From contig JAJDNO010000023.1 of NCBI GenBank assembly GCA_022340615.1, positions 1-64,000 on the forward strand: a stretch of DNA of 64,000 bases, written 5' to 3'. Shown in pieces: positions 18,921-33,039 of this stretch. The position numbers and the translations under genes are program-made. Positions within the stretch are counted from its first letter, which is position 1, and each line of letters starts with the position of its first letter. The notes under the pieces were generated by a model that was given only the letters and a program-made list of their open reading frames with translations, was not told where the DNA came from and ran no database searches. This DNA comes from Gallionella sp. (lineage in GTDB: Bacteria; Pseudomonadota; Gammaproteobacteria; Burkholderiales; Gallionellaceae).

Positions 18921-21635
18921 ATGTCAGCCAGCACAGCAACACACAATCTGTTCAACAGTCGCCAGACTTTCCAGCTTGCCAGCGGCAAACAAGGCACGCT
19001 GTATTCCCTGCCCGCGCTTGAAGCCGCCGGGCTCGGCAATATCTCCCGACTGCCTGTCTCGATCCGTATCGTGCTCGAAGCAGTGTTGCGCAACTGTGAC
19101 GGAAAAAAAGTGACCGAACAGCATGTTCGCCAGCTGGCCGGCTGGAAGCCGAACGCACCGCGCAGCGCGGAGATCCCTTTCGTGGTGGCGCGCATCGTGC
19201 TGCAGGACTTCACCGGCGTGCCGCTGCTCGCGGATCTCGCCGCGATGCGCAGCGTTGCGGACAGCATGGGCAAGAACCCGAAACTCATTGAGCCGCTGGT
19301 GCCGGTGGACCTGGTGGTAGACCACTCCGTACAGATCGACCATTACGGCAACAAGAATGCGCTCGAACAGAACATGAAACTGGAATTCCAGCGCAATGAG
19401 GAACGCTACCAGTTCATGAAGTGGGGCATGCAGGCATTCGACACCTTCAAGGTGGTACCGCCGGGTATCGGCATCGTGCACCAGGTAAACCTCGAGTATC
19501 TGGCGCGCGGCGTGCACATATCCAGGGACGGCGTGTATTACCCGGATACGCTGGTCGGCACCGACAGCCACACCACGATGATCAACGGCATTGGCGTAGT
19601 CGGCTGGGGGGTCGGCGGTATCGAGGCGGAGGCCGGCATGCTCGGCCAGCCGGTATTTTTCCTGACACCCGATGTGGTCGGCGTGAACCTTAAAGGCAAA
19701 CTCCATCCCGCCTGCACCGCCACCGACCTGGTGCTGACCGTCACCGAAATGCTGCGCAAGGCGAAGGTGGTCGGCAAGTTCGTCGAATTTTTCGGCACGG
19801 GCACCGCATCGCTCAGCGTCACCGACCGCGCCACCATCGCCAATATGGCGCCGGAATACGGCGCGACCATGGGCTTCTTCCCGGTGGACGACAAAACGCT
19901 GGACTACTTCGAGGGCACCGGACGAACTGAAGACGAAATCGAAGCCTTCGCTGCCTACTTCAAGGCGCAGGGCATGTTTGGCATTCCGAAAGCGGGCGAT
20001 ATCGACTACAGCCAGACGCTGGAACTCGACCTGTCCAGCGTGATGCCGTCGCTCGCGGGACCGAAGCGCCCGCAGGATCGCATCAACCTGGATCAGGTCA
20101 AGGCGACATTCACTTCCCTGTTCGCGAAACCCGTGGCAGAGAATGGTTTCGCCAAGCAGCCCGCCGACCTGGCCAAGCGCTTCAAGACAACAGATGGCCT
20201 GTCCGTAGGTTCTGGCGACGTGCTGATCGCCGCGATCACTTCCTGCACCAATACTTCCAATCCCGGCGTTTTGCTCGCCGCAGGCCTGCTCGCCAGGAAG
20301 GCGGTAGAGCTCGGACTGACGGTCAAGCCGCACATCAAGACTTCGCTGGCGCCGGGATCGCGCGTGGTGACCGAGTACCTTACCAAGGCAGGGCTGCTGC
20401 CCTATCTCGAAAAGCTCGGCTTCTACCTTGCCGGTTACGGCTGCACCACCTGCATCGGCAACGCGGGCCCGCTCTCCCCGGCGATCGAGGAAACCATCGT
20501 CAAGAATGACCTGGTGTGCGCGGCCGTGCTATCGGGCAACCGCAATTTCGAGGCACGCATCCATGCCAACATACGCGCCAACTTCCTGGCTTCGCCCCCG
20601 CTGGTTGTCGCCTACGCGATCGCCGGCACGATGCTGAAAGATTTCCGCACCGAACCGCTCGGCAAATCGAAGACCGGCAAGGACGTTTACATCGGCGACA
20701 TCTGGCCGACACACGACGAGGTGCAGGCGCTGATGAAACTTGCGATGGACGCGGATACCTTCCGCCGCCTGTATTCGGGATTGGCCGACGCCACCCCGCT
20801 GTGGAAGAAGATCGCGGCGCCTTCCGGCCAAGTCTACACCTGGCCCGAATCGACCTACATCGCCGAACCGCCGTTCTTCGAGGGCTTCGAAATGCAGCCG
20901 GGCAAGGTCGCCGAGGTCTCCGGCGCGCGCATCCTCGCCATCTTCGGCGATTCGGTCACCACCGACCACATCTCGCCCGCCGGCGCGATCAAGCCCACCT
21001 CGCCCGCCGGCAGTTACCTTCAGGACCACAACGTGGCGGTATCGGATTTCAACAGCTACGGCTCGCGGCGCGGCAACCACGAAGTGATGATGCGCGGCAC
21101 CTTCGCCAATGTGCGCATCAAGAACATGATGCTGCCGGCCAGGCCGGATGGCAGCCGCACCGAAGGCGGTTATACGCTGTACCAGGGCAAGCAGATGTCG
21201 ATCTACGAAGCCGCGATGAACTACCTCGCAGCAGGCATACCGACCGTGATCTTCGCCGGCGAGGAATACGGAACCGGTTCGTCGCGCGACTGGGCGGCGA
21301 AAGGCACACAATTATTGGGCGTCAAAGCGGTGATCGCGAAATCCTACGAGCGCATCCACCGCAGCAACCTGGTCGGCATGGGCGTGCTGCCTCTGCAGTT
21401 CAAGGGTGACACCAATGTCGCATCGCTGAAGCTGACTGGTGAAGAAAGCTTCGACATCAGCGGTGTCGATGACAATCTGAAACCGCAGCAGGATGTGACG
21501 CTGACCATCAAACACCCCGACGGCAGCACACAGCAAATACCACTGCTGCTGCGCATCGACACGCCGATCGAGGTCGACTACTACCGGCACGGCGGTATCC
21601 TGCCGTATGTGCTGCGCGAACTGGTATCGGAATAG
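18921..21635 (+). CDS. acnA: Aconitate hydratase, AcnA type
   Basis: 904 aa, in the range of the AcnA/IRP1 family. It interconverts citrate and isocitrate in the TCA cycle. The three Cys ligands of the [4Fe-4S] cluster are visible: C442 in SCTNTSNPG and C508/C511 in [20 protein letters not shown], the swivel domain [15 protein letters not shown] and the active-site [10 protein letters not shown] motif are intact. A TATAAT at 18874-18879 gives a likely promoter. It is monocistronic and convergent with the mscS-like gene. A 14-bp near-perfect tandem repeat (GCCGGTATTTGAAA/GCCGGTGTTTGAAA) follows the stop. Confidence 0.97.
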   Translation: MSASTATHNLFNSRQTFQLASGKQGTLYSLPALEAAGLGNISRLPVSIRIVLEAVLRNCDGKKVTEQHVRQLAGWKPNAPRSAEIPFVVARIVLQDFTGVPLLADLAAMRSVADSMGKNPKLIEPLVPVDLVVDHSVQIDHYGNKNALEQNMKLEFQRNEERYQFMKWGMQAFDTFKVVPPGIGIVHQVNLEYLARGVHISRDGVYYPDTLVGTDSHTTMINGIGVVGWGVGGIEAEAGMLGQPVFFLTPDVVGVNLKGKLHPACTATDLVLTVTEMLRKAKVVGKFVEFFGTGTASLSVTDRATIANMAPEYGATMGFFPVDDKTLDYFEGTGRTEDEIEAFAAYFKAQGMFGIPKAGDIDYSQTLELDLSSVMPSLAGPKRPQDRINLDQVKATFTSLFAKPVAENGFAKQPADLAKRFKTTDGLSVGSGDVLIAAITSCTNTSNPGVLLAAGLLARKAVELGLTVKPHIKTSLAPGSRVVTEYLTKAGLLPYLEKLGFYLAGYGCTTCIGNAGPLSPAIEETIVKNDLVCAAVLSGNRNFEARIHANIRANFLASPPLVVAYAIAGTMLKDFRTEPLGKSKTGKDVYIGDIWPTHDEVQALMKLAMDADTFRRLYSGLADATPLWKKIAAPSGQVYTWPESTYIAEPPFFEGFEMQPGKVAEVSGARILAIFGDSVTTDHISPAGAIKPTSPAGSYLQDHNVAVSDFNSYGSRRGNHEVMMRGTFANVRIKNMMLPARPDGSRTEGGYTLYQGKQMSIYEAAMNYLAAGIPTVIFAGEEYGTGSSRDWAAKGTQLLGVKAVIAKSYERIHRSNLVGMGVLPLQFKGDTNVASLKLTGEESFDISGVDDNLKPQQDVTLTIKHPDGSTQQIPLLLRIDTPIEVDYYRHGGILPYVLRELVSE

Positions 21636-21682
21636 GCAGAGGCCGGTATTTGAAAGCCGGTGTTTGAAATCAGGGGGAGAGC

Positions 21683-23389
21683 TTATTCCGCTCCCTTGCT
21701 GACCTTGAATGCCGGCGCAGCATAGCCCTTCGCATTCAATACGCTGGGCACAGCCGACGCGTTACCATCGCGCAGCGCATAGTAATGCGGCGACATGATC
21801 TCGACGCCCGCCGCATCGAATTTATCCAGGATGTTCTTGTGCAGTTCCGAGTAGGTGAACGCCATGTACTTGGGCTCCTTGGTATAGGCATTTAGCTCGT
21901 AGCTGACGTAGAAGTCACCCAGTGCAGTTTGCAGCACGAAAGGTTCGGGCTTGTCCAGTATGTTCTTGGTATCCTTTGCTGCCTCGACCAGCAGATCCCT
22001 CACCTGTTTCCATGGCACGTCATAACCGATCGTGACCGAGGTATGCAGAATCACGCCATCCCCTTCATCTGCAGAGGTGCTGAAGTTGATGATCTGCGCA
22101 CTCATCACCAGCGAATTGGGTATGGTCACGATCTCGCTTTTGATGGTCTCGAGCCGGGTGACCAGCAGTGTCTTGTCGACCACATCCCCGGTGGTCTCGC
22201 CGACCTTGATCCGGTCGCCCAGCCTGAACGCACGAGTATAGGTCAGGATGATACCCGCCACGATGTTCGAAATCGCCGATGATGAAGCAAATGAAATGAT
22301 CGCGCCCAGCACCAGGCCGACGCCCTGGAAGGCCTGCGAACTGGAACCGGGAATATAGGGATAGGCACTGATCACCGCCATCACGATGATCAGGAAACGA
22401 ATGATCTGGTAGGTGGGTCGTGCCCAGTCCTGATAGAACCATTCAAATTTCAACTCGCCCCGTTCGATGAGTTTGAACACATAGGAAATCGCCTTCAATA
22501 CATAGCGTGCTATGACGGTGATCACGAAGATGTAGAAAAAATTCGGAACGTATTTGATGATGGTGTGGAAGAACGTAACGAACGGCGAGATCAGGTAATC
22601 GAGCAGCCTGGATCCCAGTTCACGCGTCTCGGGAAAGAAACTGAGAATAAGCGGCAGGAAGAAATACAGGAACAGCAGGATCACGAATATGCGCAGAGAT
22701 TTGAGCACCGTCAGCACGATGCGCTCGATCCGGAACGCGGAAAGCAGTTCGATACCCTTCAGGTGTATTCCGCCCTTCCAGTTATCGTGGAGGGTCGATA
22801 CCTTTTTGACCAGCCACCTGAATGCCCAGTTGTTCAGGCGAAGGGCAAGCCACAGCACGACGATCGCGAGGATCGAATAGGCCGCCTCCAGACTGTAGGT
22901 TTTCCAGTCATGCCGGGTGCGATAGGTGATCAGCTCGGTCTTCAGCGCGTCCAGTATCTGCCCGGCAAGATCGGCGGGAGACTTGCTGTACGGTTCCGCA
23001 TCCAGTTTGGTAATGACCATCAGTATGCTGTCGTCAGTCCCTATTCCGTAGCCCTCCGGCAGCTTGATCACCTTGAGCCCGGTTGCATCGGCCTTGCTGT
23101 CAGCGAACGCCTGGATATTCTGCTGGATCAGCCTGGCACGCTGCTCGGGGGTCAGCTCTCCGGTCAGGCTTGACGTGATATTCAGCAACCGGGTGCCGTC
23201 GAATGATACCGGGTATCCGGTTTGTGCCTTCAGGGCCTGCGGTGCGGATTGCGCGGACGACACCTCCGACGCGGCAATTATTTCAGCCGGATGCGACTTG
23301 ACGGCCTGATGTGCCTTCGCCGCAAACGCCGCGCATGGCGCGAGCAGCCACAGAACCAGACACAAACCCGCACCGAGTCGTTTCAGCAT
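21683..23389 (-). CDS. MscS-family mechanosensitive ion channel
   Basis: 568 aa, longer than MscS (286 aa). An N-terminal signal peptide precedes a periplasmic region of about 140 residues. Several membrane helices then lead to the pore-lining helix and beta-domain signature GVGLVLGAIISFASSSAISNIVAGIILTYTRAFRLGDRIKVGETTGDVVDK. The periplasmic insert resembles that of medium-sized MscS relatives. It would release solutes at hypo-osmotic shock. It ends a minus-strand group with a K+ channel (5 bp gap) and a CPA1 antiporter. Confidence 0.88.
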   Translation of the reverse strand: MLKRLGAGLCLVLWLLAPCAAFAAKAHQAVKSHPAEIIAASEVSSAQSAPQALKAQTGYPVSFDGTRLLNITSSLTGELTPEQRARLIQQNIQAFADSKADATGLKVIKLPEGYGIGTDDSILMVITKLDAEPYSKSPADLAGQILDALKTELITYRTRHDWKTYSLEAAYSILAIVVLWLALRLNNWAFRWLVKKVSTLHDNWKGGIHLKGIELLSAFRIERIVLTVLKSLRIFVILLFLYFFLPLILSFFPETRELGSRLLDYLISPFVTFFHTIIKYVPNFFYIFVITVIARYVLKAISYVFKLIERGELKFEWFYQDWARPTYQIIRFLIIVMAVISAYPYIPGSSSQAFQGVGLVLGAIISFASSSAISNIVAGIILTYTRAFRLGDRIKVGETTGDVVDKTLLVTRLETIKSEIVTIPNSLVMSAQIINFSTSADEGDGVILHTSVTIGYDVPWKQVRDLLVEAAKDTKNILDKPEPFVLQTALGDFYVSYELNAYTKEPKYMAFTYSELHKNILDKFDAAGVEIMSPHYYALRDGNASAVPSVLNAKGYAAPAFKVSKGAE

Positions 23390-23393
23390 GTTG

Positions 23394-24245
23394 TCATTCT
23401 CCTGATTTCTGTTGATCGTGCGTCAACAACGGCTCACCGCAACGGCGGCAGTATCTTGCATCCTGTGCATGGCCTTCCAGCATGCAGCGCGGGCAGGCGA
23501 TGACAATATTTTGTTTCGCATGGCTGCGTGCCAGTTCAACCGTCACGATACCGGTCGGGACCGCGATGATCGCGTATCCCAGTATCATGACGAGAGACGC
23601 GATCGCCTGGCCGATCGGCGTTTTCGGCGCAATGTCACCATATCCGACGGTGGTCAGCGTGACAATCGCCCAGTAAACCGATTCAGGTATGCTGGTGTAG
23701 CCGTTTTCCGGCCCCTCGACAGCGAACATCAGCGTGCCGAGTATCATCACCAGCAGCAGGATCGCCAGCAGGAACACCAGCAATTTTCGCCGGCTTGCCG
23801 CCAGAGCCTGCGCCAGGATGGCGCTTTCCTCAAGGTAATTGGCGAGTTTGAGCACCCGAAAAATACGCAACAGGCGCAGCAGGCGCAACGCCAGCGCATA
23901 ACTTGCGCCGCCAATAAACAAACCGATATAGCTGGGCAGTGTCGAGAGCAGATCGACCATGCCCATGAAGCTGAAAATGTATCCGCTGGGTTTGCTCACC
24001 GAAACCAGCCGGGCGAAGTATTCCAGGGTGAAGATGATGGTGAAAAACCATTCTGCATAGAACAGAGCGCCGCTCCAATGTGCGTGGATGGATGCAACGC
24101 TGTCCAGCATCACGGCCAGCACGCTGAGCACGATGGACACGACCAGCAAGATGTCGAACATCTTGCCGGCCGGCGTGTCAGCCTCGAAGATAATCCGGTA
24201 AAGCGTGTTGCGCCATTTGGCCCGGCTGGATGTGGAATCAGGCAT
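23394..24245 (-). CDS. Voltage-gated K+ channel-like protein with C-terminal zinc ribbon
   Basis: 283 aa. Six-helix ion-transport layout: S1-S3 in the first 110 residues, a voltage-sensor-like S4 with regularly spaced Arg (LRLLRLLRIFRVLKL), S5, then a pore loop with the K+ selectivity filter TVGYGD and S6. The C-terminal tail has two Cys pairs, CPRCML and CRRCGE, like a zinc ribbon. It lies 5 bp upstream of the MscS gene and 49 bp from the antiporter start-side gene, suggesting a shared role in ion balance. Confidence 0.9.
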   Translation of the reverse strand: MPDSTSSRAKWRNTLYRIIFEADTPAGKMFDILLVVSIVLSVLAVMLDSVASIHAHWSGALFYAEWFFTIIFTLEYFARLVSVSKPSGYIFSFMGMVDLLSTLPSYIGLFIGGASYALALRLLRLLRIFRVLKLANYLEESAILAQALAASRRKLLVFLLAILLLVMILGTLMFAVEGPENGYTSIPESVYWAIVTLTTVGYGDIAPKTPIGQAIASLVMILGYAIIAVPTGIVTVELARSHAKQNIVIACPRCMLEGHAQDARYCRRCGEPLLTHDQQKSGE

Positions 24246-24294
24246 TCAGTTCATCCCTTCCGGAATGAAACGGACTGGATTTGCGGAAAATATT

Positions 24295-25674
24295 TCACCT
24301 TTCTTCCCTTTTTTCCGTAAGGAAGCGTTCCCTGTTGCTGCCAATGATGATCAGCAGCGCACCCGAATAAGTGAAAGTGGAAAGCACCACGACCCCGACC
24401 ACCACCGCCTTGAACATCTCGAGATACGGGAATGAGGCGGGGATCATGGTCAGCATCACGATCGACAGCCCGCCCTTGATGCCGGCAAAGGTCAGCACTC
24501 CCCACCAGCGGAAACTGACATCGGCCATCTTGTCGGTCCTGTTGGTCAGCCACGCGAACAGCCCCATCATTGCGCCGCGAATCACTGTGGTGGCCAGGAA
24601 CATCACCAGAATTTCGACCCGGAATTTCCAGAGCAGACCCATATCTATCATTTCCGCCATGGCAACGAACAGAATGGTATTGGCTACCATCGCAAGCAAC
24701 TGGACATCTTCCTGGCTGCGCAAGTGACGATTGTGTTCATCAATTGTGGCATTGACCCGTTGCAGCACATTACCGATTACACCTGCCGAGGTGTATCGCT
24801 TGCGGGCTGCATGATGAAGTTTGGCTTCATCGCTGACAATCTGGATATTCTCTTCGGCACTGGCGCGCGTCATCACGTGATTGACCGTGATTGTGGCAAA
24901 GATACAGGACAGGATCCCGGACAAGTGCAGGTGCGACTGTTCCCCCACCATGTTCAGCAACACAAAGAAATGCTCGGACAACCAGAAGGATCCGTATCCG
25001 GTGATGATCAGCACCATCATTTCGGCAATGCGGTTTTCCGTGGTCTTCATCACGTACAGTCCGATATAGCCTGTCACGATTCCGACGGCCACCGAGCCGA
25101 ACACCACTTCGGCGCTGATCTCGGCCACATAGCCCGCGGTCAGCTCGCTTCCGCCCAGCGCATACAGCCCGATGAACACAAATACGATCAGTGCAGTCGC
25201 ATCGTTGAACAGGCTTTCGCCTTCGGCCAGTATTTTCAGGCGATGCGGCAAGTCGAATCTGGAAAAAATGCTGACCACGGACACCGGGTCGGTCGCAAGC
25301 ACCATCGTGAACAGCACGATGACCGCCGCTTTTGACAGGGTAATGTCGGCAAATAGCCAACTGGAAACGAGCAATGCCATCAGCACCGACAGGATCACCG
25401 CCACTACCGCCAGGTAAAGCAGGCTCAGGCCATGCTCTTTAAGGTCGGCGACTTTCAATTCCAGCGAATCCGATATGAGCAGGATCGGCAACAGAAAAAC
25501 CACCAGGGTAGCAAAGTGTTCCGCGTCTCCGGTCAGCACCGGCACTTTCTGAAACACATAATGGGCTGCAAACGAAAGCGCGATCAACCCGAGCGGCGAT
25601 GGGACCCCGAGTTTGTCTTCGAGTTGCAGTGCCAGGAACAGAATCCCGGCAATCATCAGCAGAGTCAGAATCAT
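24295..25674 (-). CDS. CPA1-family Na+(K+)/H+ antiporter
   Basis: 459 aa, with about twelve hydrophobic helices. The ion-binding ND motif of CPA1 antiporters is present in AEGESLFNDATALIVFVF, preceded by LATDPVSVVSIFSRF. A hydrophilic loop (HAARKRYTSAGVIGNVLQRVNATIDEHNRHLRSQ) lies in the middle and the C-terminal tail is short. It likely exports Na+ or K+ for protons. First gene of the minus-strand antiporter-channel-channel group. The 224 bp upstream to def hold no feature I recognise. Confidence 0.88.
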   Translation of the reverse strand: MILTLLMIAGILFLALQLEDKLGVPSPLGLIALSFAAHYVFQKVPVLTGDAEHFATLVVFLLPILLISDSLELKVADLKEHGLSLLYLAVVAVILSVLMALLVSSWLFADITLSKAAVIVLFTMVLATDPVSVVSIFSRFDLPHRLKILAEGESLFNDATALIVFVFIGLYALGGSELTAGYVAEISAEVVFGSVAVGIVTGYIGLYVMKTTENRIAEMMVLIITGYGSFWLSEHFFVLLNMVGEQSHLHLSGILSCIFATITVNHVMTRASAEENIQIVSDEAKLHHAARKRYTSAGVIGNVLQRVNATIDEHNRHLRSQEDVQLLAMVANTILFVAMAEMIDMGLLWKFRVEILVMFLATTVIRGAMMGLFAWLTNRTDKMADVSFRWWGVLTFAGIKGGLSIVMLTMIPASFPYLEMFKAVVVGVVVLSTFTYSGALLIIIGSNRERFLTEKREER

Positions 25675-25898
25675 TGCATGTTTCTTCCGGGTGTTTCAGT
25701 TATGTGGGCCATTATCGCAGTTTCGGCGCTCGGATAAGCCTTACCCTGATACATTCGCATGCCGGCCGAGTCCTGCCTAATTGTCAATTGTGCTTCCGTG
25801 CTGGCAGCCCTGCGAACTGAAATTGACGTTCAGGCCTGCCCCCGAATTTACAACTGCGGGCCGGACATAGCGCGGCCGCGCTTCTCTCCGCTGGGCGG

Positions 25899-26432
25899 TT
25901 ACTCGTCCAGCATCTCCCGGCCGGGAAACAGCTCCTGGTTGTAGCCGAATTTCGTAAAGTCCCTGATGCGCATCGGATACAGTATGCCATCGAGATGGTC
26001 GCATTCATGCTGTACCACGCGCGCATGAAACCCGCTGACGGTGCGGTCGATCAATGCGCCGTATTCGTCCCTCCCCTGGTAGCGAATCTGCGCATGGCGA
26101 GGCACCATGCCGCGCAGACCCGGCACGCTCAAACAGCCTTCCCAGCCTTCCTCCATCGAGTTTCCCAGCGGATTGATCAGCGGATTGATCAGCACCGTGT
26201 CCGGCACCCCTTCCGCATCGGGATAACGTTCGTTGCGTTGCACGCCGAAGATCACCACGCGCAGGCCTACGCCGATCTGCGGCGCGGCCAGCCCTGCCCC
26301 GTTCAGCGCATGCATCGTGTCGCGCATGTCGGCAAGCAGCTGGTGCAGCTCAGGGGTATCGAAGCGGCCAACCGGTTCGGAGCGCTGCCACAGCCGTGCA
26401 TCGCCCATGCGCAATACTGTTTTAATCGCCAT
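25899..26432 (-). CDS. def: Peptide deformylase
   Basis: 177 aa. The three deformylase motifs are intact: [19 protein letters not shown] with the metal Cys, and the HEXXH-type HECDH in [15 protein letters not shown]. It removes the formyl group from nascent proteins. Its start overlaps the end of mtnP by 11 bp. It is not next to fmt here, so this may be a second copy or simply a separated one. Confidence 0.95.
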   Translation of the reverse strand: MAIKTVLRMGDARLWQRSEPVGRFDTPELHQLLADMRDTMHALNGAGLAAPQIGVGLRVVIFGVQRNERYPDAEGVPDTVLINPLINPLGNSMEEGWEGCLSVPGLRGMVPRHAQIRYQGRDEYGALIDRTVSGFHARVVQHECDHLDGILYPMRIRDFTKFGYNQELFPGREMLDE

Positions 26433-27165
26433 TGTTTACCACGCATTCAAGAATGCCGCGCACCCGCACCATCGCCGCATTGGCGGTCGCATTCACAGTT
26501 TCGATGTTGATGCCGGTCATGCTGTCGCCGCGGCCCGCCGCATAATTGGCGACTACCGCGATGGTCGCATAGTCGAGTTCCAGCTCCCTGGCCAGCGCGG
26601 TTTCCGGCATGCCGGTCATACCCACCATGTCGGCACCGTCGCGTTCGTAGCGGTTGATTTCGGCGATGCTGTCAAGGCGCGGACCCTGAGTTGCCGCATA
26701 AACGCCGCCGTCCATGCACGGCTGCTGTGCGACTTTTGCGCTGCGCAGGATGTGGCTGCGCAACCGGGCGCTGTATGGCAGGGTAAAGTCGGTATTGATA
26801 AACGGCTTGTCGCGCGCCTCGAAAAAAGTCGAGTCGCGGCCGTGGGTGTAATCCATGATCTGGTCCGGCACGACGATCACGCCGGGTTTGAGATCGGCGC
26901 GAATACCGCCCACGGTCGCGACCGAAATGATTTTGCTGGCCCCGTGTTCGCGCAGCGACCAGAGATTGGCGCGGTAGTTGACCAGATGCGGCGGGATGGT
27001 GTGGCCAAATCCGTGGCGTGCCAGAAAGATCACTTCGTGCTGGTTCAGCGTCCCGAACAGGAATGCACCGGACGGCTCGCCGTAGGGGGTGCGCATCACC
27101 TGCTGGTGTGTGATCTCCAGGTTCGCCAACTGGGCCAGGCCGCGCCCGCCTATGATTGCCAGCAT
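26422..27165 (-). CDS. mtnP: S-methyl-5'-thioinosine/thioadenosine phosphorylase
   Basis: 247 aa from ATG 27165, with AAGGAG eight bases upstream; the track's 303-aa ORF runs back into hpt. MTAP/PNP-family phosphorylase: phosphate-binding GGRGLAQL start, [35 protein letters not shown] and [18 protein letters not shown]. The purine-site stretch [13 protein letters not shown] resembles the bacterial S-methyl-5'-thioinosine phosphorylases more than the adenosine-specific form, but this is by eye. It salvages the polyamine by-product and is tightly linked to hpt, another purine-salvage gene. Confidence 0.88.
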   Translation of the reverse strand: MLAIIGGRGLAQLANLEITHQQVMRTPYGEPSGAFLFGTLNQHEVIFLARHGFGHTIPPHLVNYRANLWSLREHGASKIISVATVGGIRADLKPGVIVVPDQIMDYTHGRDSTFFEARDKPFINTDFTLPYSARLRSHILRSAKVAQQPCMDGGVYAATQGPRLDSIAEINRYERDGADMVGMTGMPETALARELELDYATIAVVANYAAGRGDSMTGINIETVNATANAAMVRVRGILECVVNNGD

Positions 27166-27170
27166 ACTCG

Positions 27171-27719
27171 TCACTCCTTCACTGCGTATATGGCGGGCAG
27201 GTTGCGCCACGCACCCTGGATATCCATACCGTAGCCGAACACGAAGCGGTTCGGCACTTCCATCGCGACAAAATCGGCGCGGATCGGTTTGTCGCACCCG
27301 TTCTGCTTGTCGGCGAAAACCGCGCTGTAGCACTTCTCTGCTCCCAGCGCGAGCACCCGCTCGTGCAAAGCCGACAGCGTGTGCCCTTCATCCAGGATAT
27401 CGTCGAGCAGCAACACCACCCGGCCGCGCACGTTCTCGCGCGGCTCGACCTTCCAGTGCATTTCTCCGCCCTGCCGCGCATCGCGATAGCGTGTCACGTG
27501 CACGTAATCGAAATCCAGCGGAAAATCGAGCAGCGGCAACAGCTGCCCGCTGAATACCACCGCGCCGCCCATCACCGACAAAACCAGCGGATGCGCATCC
27601 GCGAGTTCCTCATTGATCTGCCGGGAAACCCGGTGCAGCGCAGACTGGACCTGCTCGGCGGAATGCAGCAATTCGGCCTGTTGCAGAATCCTGCGCGCTT
27701 GCAGTATGGAAATACTCAT
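27171..27719 (-). CDS. hpt: Hypoxanthine-guanine phosphoribosyltransferase
   Basis: 182 aa. The PRPP-binding loop VVLLLDDILDEGHTL (about 103-117) is typical of 6-oxopurine PRTases. VMGGAVVFSGQLL near residue 50 is the first substrate loop. It converts hypoxanthine and guanine to IMP and GMP. It is followed at 5 bp by mtnP. If MtnP releases hypoxanthine from methylthioinosine, Hpt is the next step, which explains the pairing. Confidence 0.92.
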   Translation of the reverse strand: MSISILQARRILQQAELLHSAEQVQSALHRVSRQINEELADAHPLVLSVMGGAVVFSGQLLPLLDFPLDFDYVHVTRYRDARQGGEMHWKVEPRENVRGRVVLLLDDILDEGHTLSALHERVLALGAEKCYSAVFADKQNGCDKPIRADFVAMEVPNRFVFGYGMDIQGAWRNLPAIYAVKE

Positions 27720-27764
27720 GAATTATCCCGGCCTTCCGTTCACTCCTGACAACCTGTTCTTTTC

Positions 27765-28631
27765 TTACTTCATGCTTTTCAGATATTCAGCGAACTTCTC
27801 GCCGACATCTGGATGCTTCAGCCCGAGCGCGACGATCGCCTTCAGGTAGCCAAGCTTGTCGCCGCAATCGTAACGTATGCCCTTGAACCGGTAAGCCAGC
27901 AATTGTTCCTCGGTCATCAGGCTGGCAATGCCGTCGGTCAGCTGGATTTCCCCGCCCGCTCCGGGCTGGACCTGCTCGAGGTGATGGAATATGCGCGGCG
28001 TCAGAATATACCGCCCGACCACGGCCAGCGTGGAAGGTGCATCTTCCGGCCTGGGTTTCTCGACGATGCCGGTGACCTTTTCCACGTCGGGCTCGAGGTT
28101 GGTGCTGCTGACAATGCCGTATTGACGCGTCTGTTCGCGCGGCACATCCATCACACCGAGCACCGAGCACTGGTATTTGTCGAACACGTCCACCATCTGC
28201 TTGACGATGCCGGGCTGCCCATCCACCAGGTCATCAGCCAGGATCACCGCAAACGGTTCGTCCTGAACCACCGGTTTCGCACACAGCACTGCATGCCCCA
28301 GTCCCAGCGCCATCGACTGGCGTATATAGATGCAGTTGATATTCTTCGGAATGACCTCCTGGACGATGCGCAGCAATTCGGTCTTGCCGCGCATCTCGAG
28401 CTCGGCTTCCAGTTCGTATGCCTTGTCGAAATGATCGGGAATGGAACGCTTATTGCGCCCGGTCACGAATACCATATCAGTGATGCCCGCCTCAGCCGCT
28501 TCTTCCACTGCGTACTGGATCAGCGGCTTGTCCACGACAGGCATCATCTCCTTCGGGCTGGCCTTGGTTGCAGGCAGGAACCGGCTGCCCATGCCGGCAA
28601 CAGGAAAAACAGCTTTCGTTATCTTTTTCAC
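27765..28631 (-). CDS. galU: UTP-glucose-1-phosphate uridylyltransferase
   Basis: 288 aa from GTG 28631, with AAGGAG upstream. The nucleotidyltransferase signature is [49 protein letters not shown] and [13 protein letters not shown] follow. It makes UDP-glucose for envelope and exopolysaccharide synthesis. The start codon and RBS sit in the loop of a 13-bp inverted repeat (see 28606-28669). Confidence 0.95.
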   Translation of the reverse strand: MKKITKAVFPVAGMGSRFLPATKASPKEMMPVVDKPLIQYAVEEAAEAGITDMVFVTGRNKRSIPDHFDKAYELEAELEMRGKTELLRIVQEVIPKNINCIYIRQSMALGLGHAVLCAKPVVQDEPFAVILADDLVDGQPGIVKQMVDVFDKYQCSVLGVMDVPREQTRQYGIVSSTNLEPDVEKVTGIVEKPRPEDAPSTLAVVGRYILTPRIFHHLEQVQPGAGGEIQLTDGIASLMTEEQLLAYRFKGIRYDCGDKLGYLKAIVALGLKHPDVGEKFAEYLKSMK

Positions 28632-28669
28632 AACATATCTCCTTAATACGAATTATCGAAAGCTGTTTT
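28606..28669 (-). promoter_or_regulatory. Inverted repeat enclosing the galU RBS and start codon
   Basis: AAAACAGCTTTCG (28606-28618, inside galU codons 5-9) is the exact reverse complement of CGAAAGCTGTTTT (28657-28669) in the leader. In the mRNA a 13-bp stem would close a 38-nt loop that holds AAGGAG and the GTG start. This may tune galU translation. It could also be chance, since one arm is coding. Confidence 0.45.
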
Positions 28670-28724
28670 CGGCACAGGCAAACCTGCAAAGCAGGTTAAA
28701 CCCGACAGGGCGGCTTTGGATATT

Positions 28725-31903
<3,179 letters not shown>

Positions 31904-31989
31904 AGGGGAACCATAACGATTGTTCGGAACATGGCGCGGATTATCTCACGCCCAGCGGACAGACATAATACTCGCCGACACGGTACCGG

Positions 31990-33039
31990 TCAGGCAAGCG
32001 GCAATTCCGGGTTGCTCATGCCGATCACCGCAACTTCATCCAGTGCCTTCAGGTACTGATGCTGCTCATGCAGCCGGACCAGCGAATCGGGATGCGGCCT
32101 GCCGCGCATCTGCGCGAGCCGGGCGCGGCTTGCGGCGGGCATTTCCCAGTTCAGTCCGCGCAGCATTTCGTCCGCCGATTCCGGCTTGTTGCAAACCAGC
32201 ACCATGTCGCAGCCTGCATTCAGCGCAGCCTCCGCACGCTGTACGATGCCGCCGGCGACGGTTGCGCCTTCCATGCTCAGGTCGTCGCTGAACACGCAAC
32301 CCTCGAAACCCAGCTGTCCGCGCAGGATATTTTTCAGCCAGACCGGCGAGAAGCCGGCCGGCCGGCTGTCCACCTTCGGATAGATCACATGGGCCGGCAT
32401 CACCGCGGCCAGGCCGCAATCCACCATGCGACGAAATGGAATCAGGTCGCACATCTCTATATCGACAAACTCGCGCTCGTCCAACGGGATATCCAGGTGC
32501 GAATCGGCCTGCACATAGCCGTGGCCGGGAAAATGCTTGCCGACCGAGTGCATCCCGCCCTGTTTCAATCCCAGCAACAGGCTGTGCGCGAGTTCGGCGA
32601 TCGCCTGCGGATCGCTGTGGAACGCACGGTCGCCGATCACGCTGCTCTGCCCGTAATCCACGTCCAGCACCGGCGTGAAACTGAAGTCCACACCGCAGGC
32701 GCGCAGCTCGGCCGCCAGCACATAGCCGGCCTGCTGCGCCAGATGGCGCGCGCGTTGCGGATGCGCATCCCAGATTTTGCCGAGCTCGCGCATAGCCGGA
32801 ATTTTCGTGAATCCCTCGCGAAAGCGCTGCACCCGCCCGCCCTCATGGTCTACTGCGATCAGCAGCGGCGGCGTGCGCAGCGCGTGAATCGCGACAGTGA
32901 GTTCGGTCAACTGTCCCGGCGACTGATAATTGCGCGCGAACAGGATCACCCCGCCGACCATAGGATGCATCAGTCGAGCTTCGTCCTCCGCGGTCAGTTG
33001 CGTGCCCAGCACATCCAGCATCACCGGCCCCAAGCCCAT
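31990..33039 (-). CDS. nagZ: Beta-N-acetylhexosaminidase (glycoside hydrolase family 3)
   Basis: 349 aa from ATG 33039; the track adds 15 unlikely residues. GH3 features: [34 protein letters not shown] with the family His in GHG, and the catalytic Asp in [11 protein letters not shown]. It removes GlcNAc from anhydro-muropeptides in wall recycling, downstream of MltB-type enzymes. In many betaproteobacteria nagZ directly follows acpS. Here acpS is 10 kb away, beyond the accessory region. Confidence 0.95.
   Translation of the reverse strand: MGLGPVMLDVLGTQLTAEDEARLMHPMVGGVILFARNYQSPGQLTELTVAIHALRTPPLLIAVDHEGGRVQRFREGFTKIPAMRELGKIWDAHPQRARHLAQQAGYVLAAELRACGVDFSFTPVLDVDYGQSSVIGDRAFHSDPQAIAELAHSLLLGLKQGGMHSVGKHFPGHGYVQADSHLDIPLDEREFVDIEMCDLIPFRRMVDCGLAAVMPAHVIYPKVDSRPAGFSPVWLKNILRGQLGFEGCVFSDDLSMEGATVAGGIVQRAEAALNAGCDMVLVCNKPESADEMLRGLNWEMPAASRARLAQMRGRPHPDSLVRLHEQHQYLKALDEVAVIGMSNPELPLA

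Noticed and set aside
27166-27333. N-terminal extension of mtnP in the ORF track
   Set aside because: It is read from inside hpt. The ATG at 27165 has a proper AAGGAG and gives the family start MLAIIGG.
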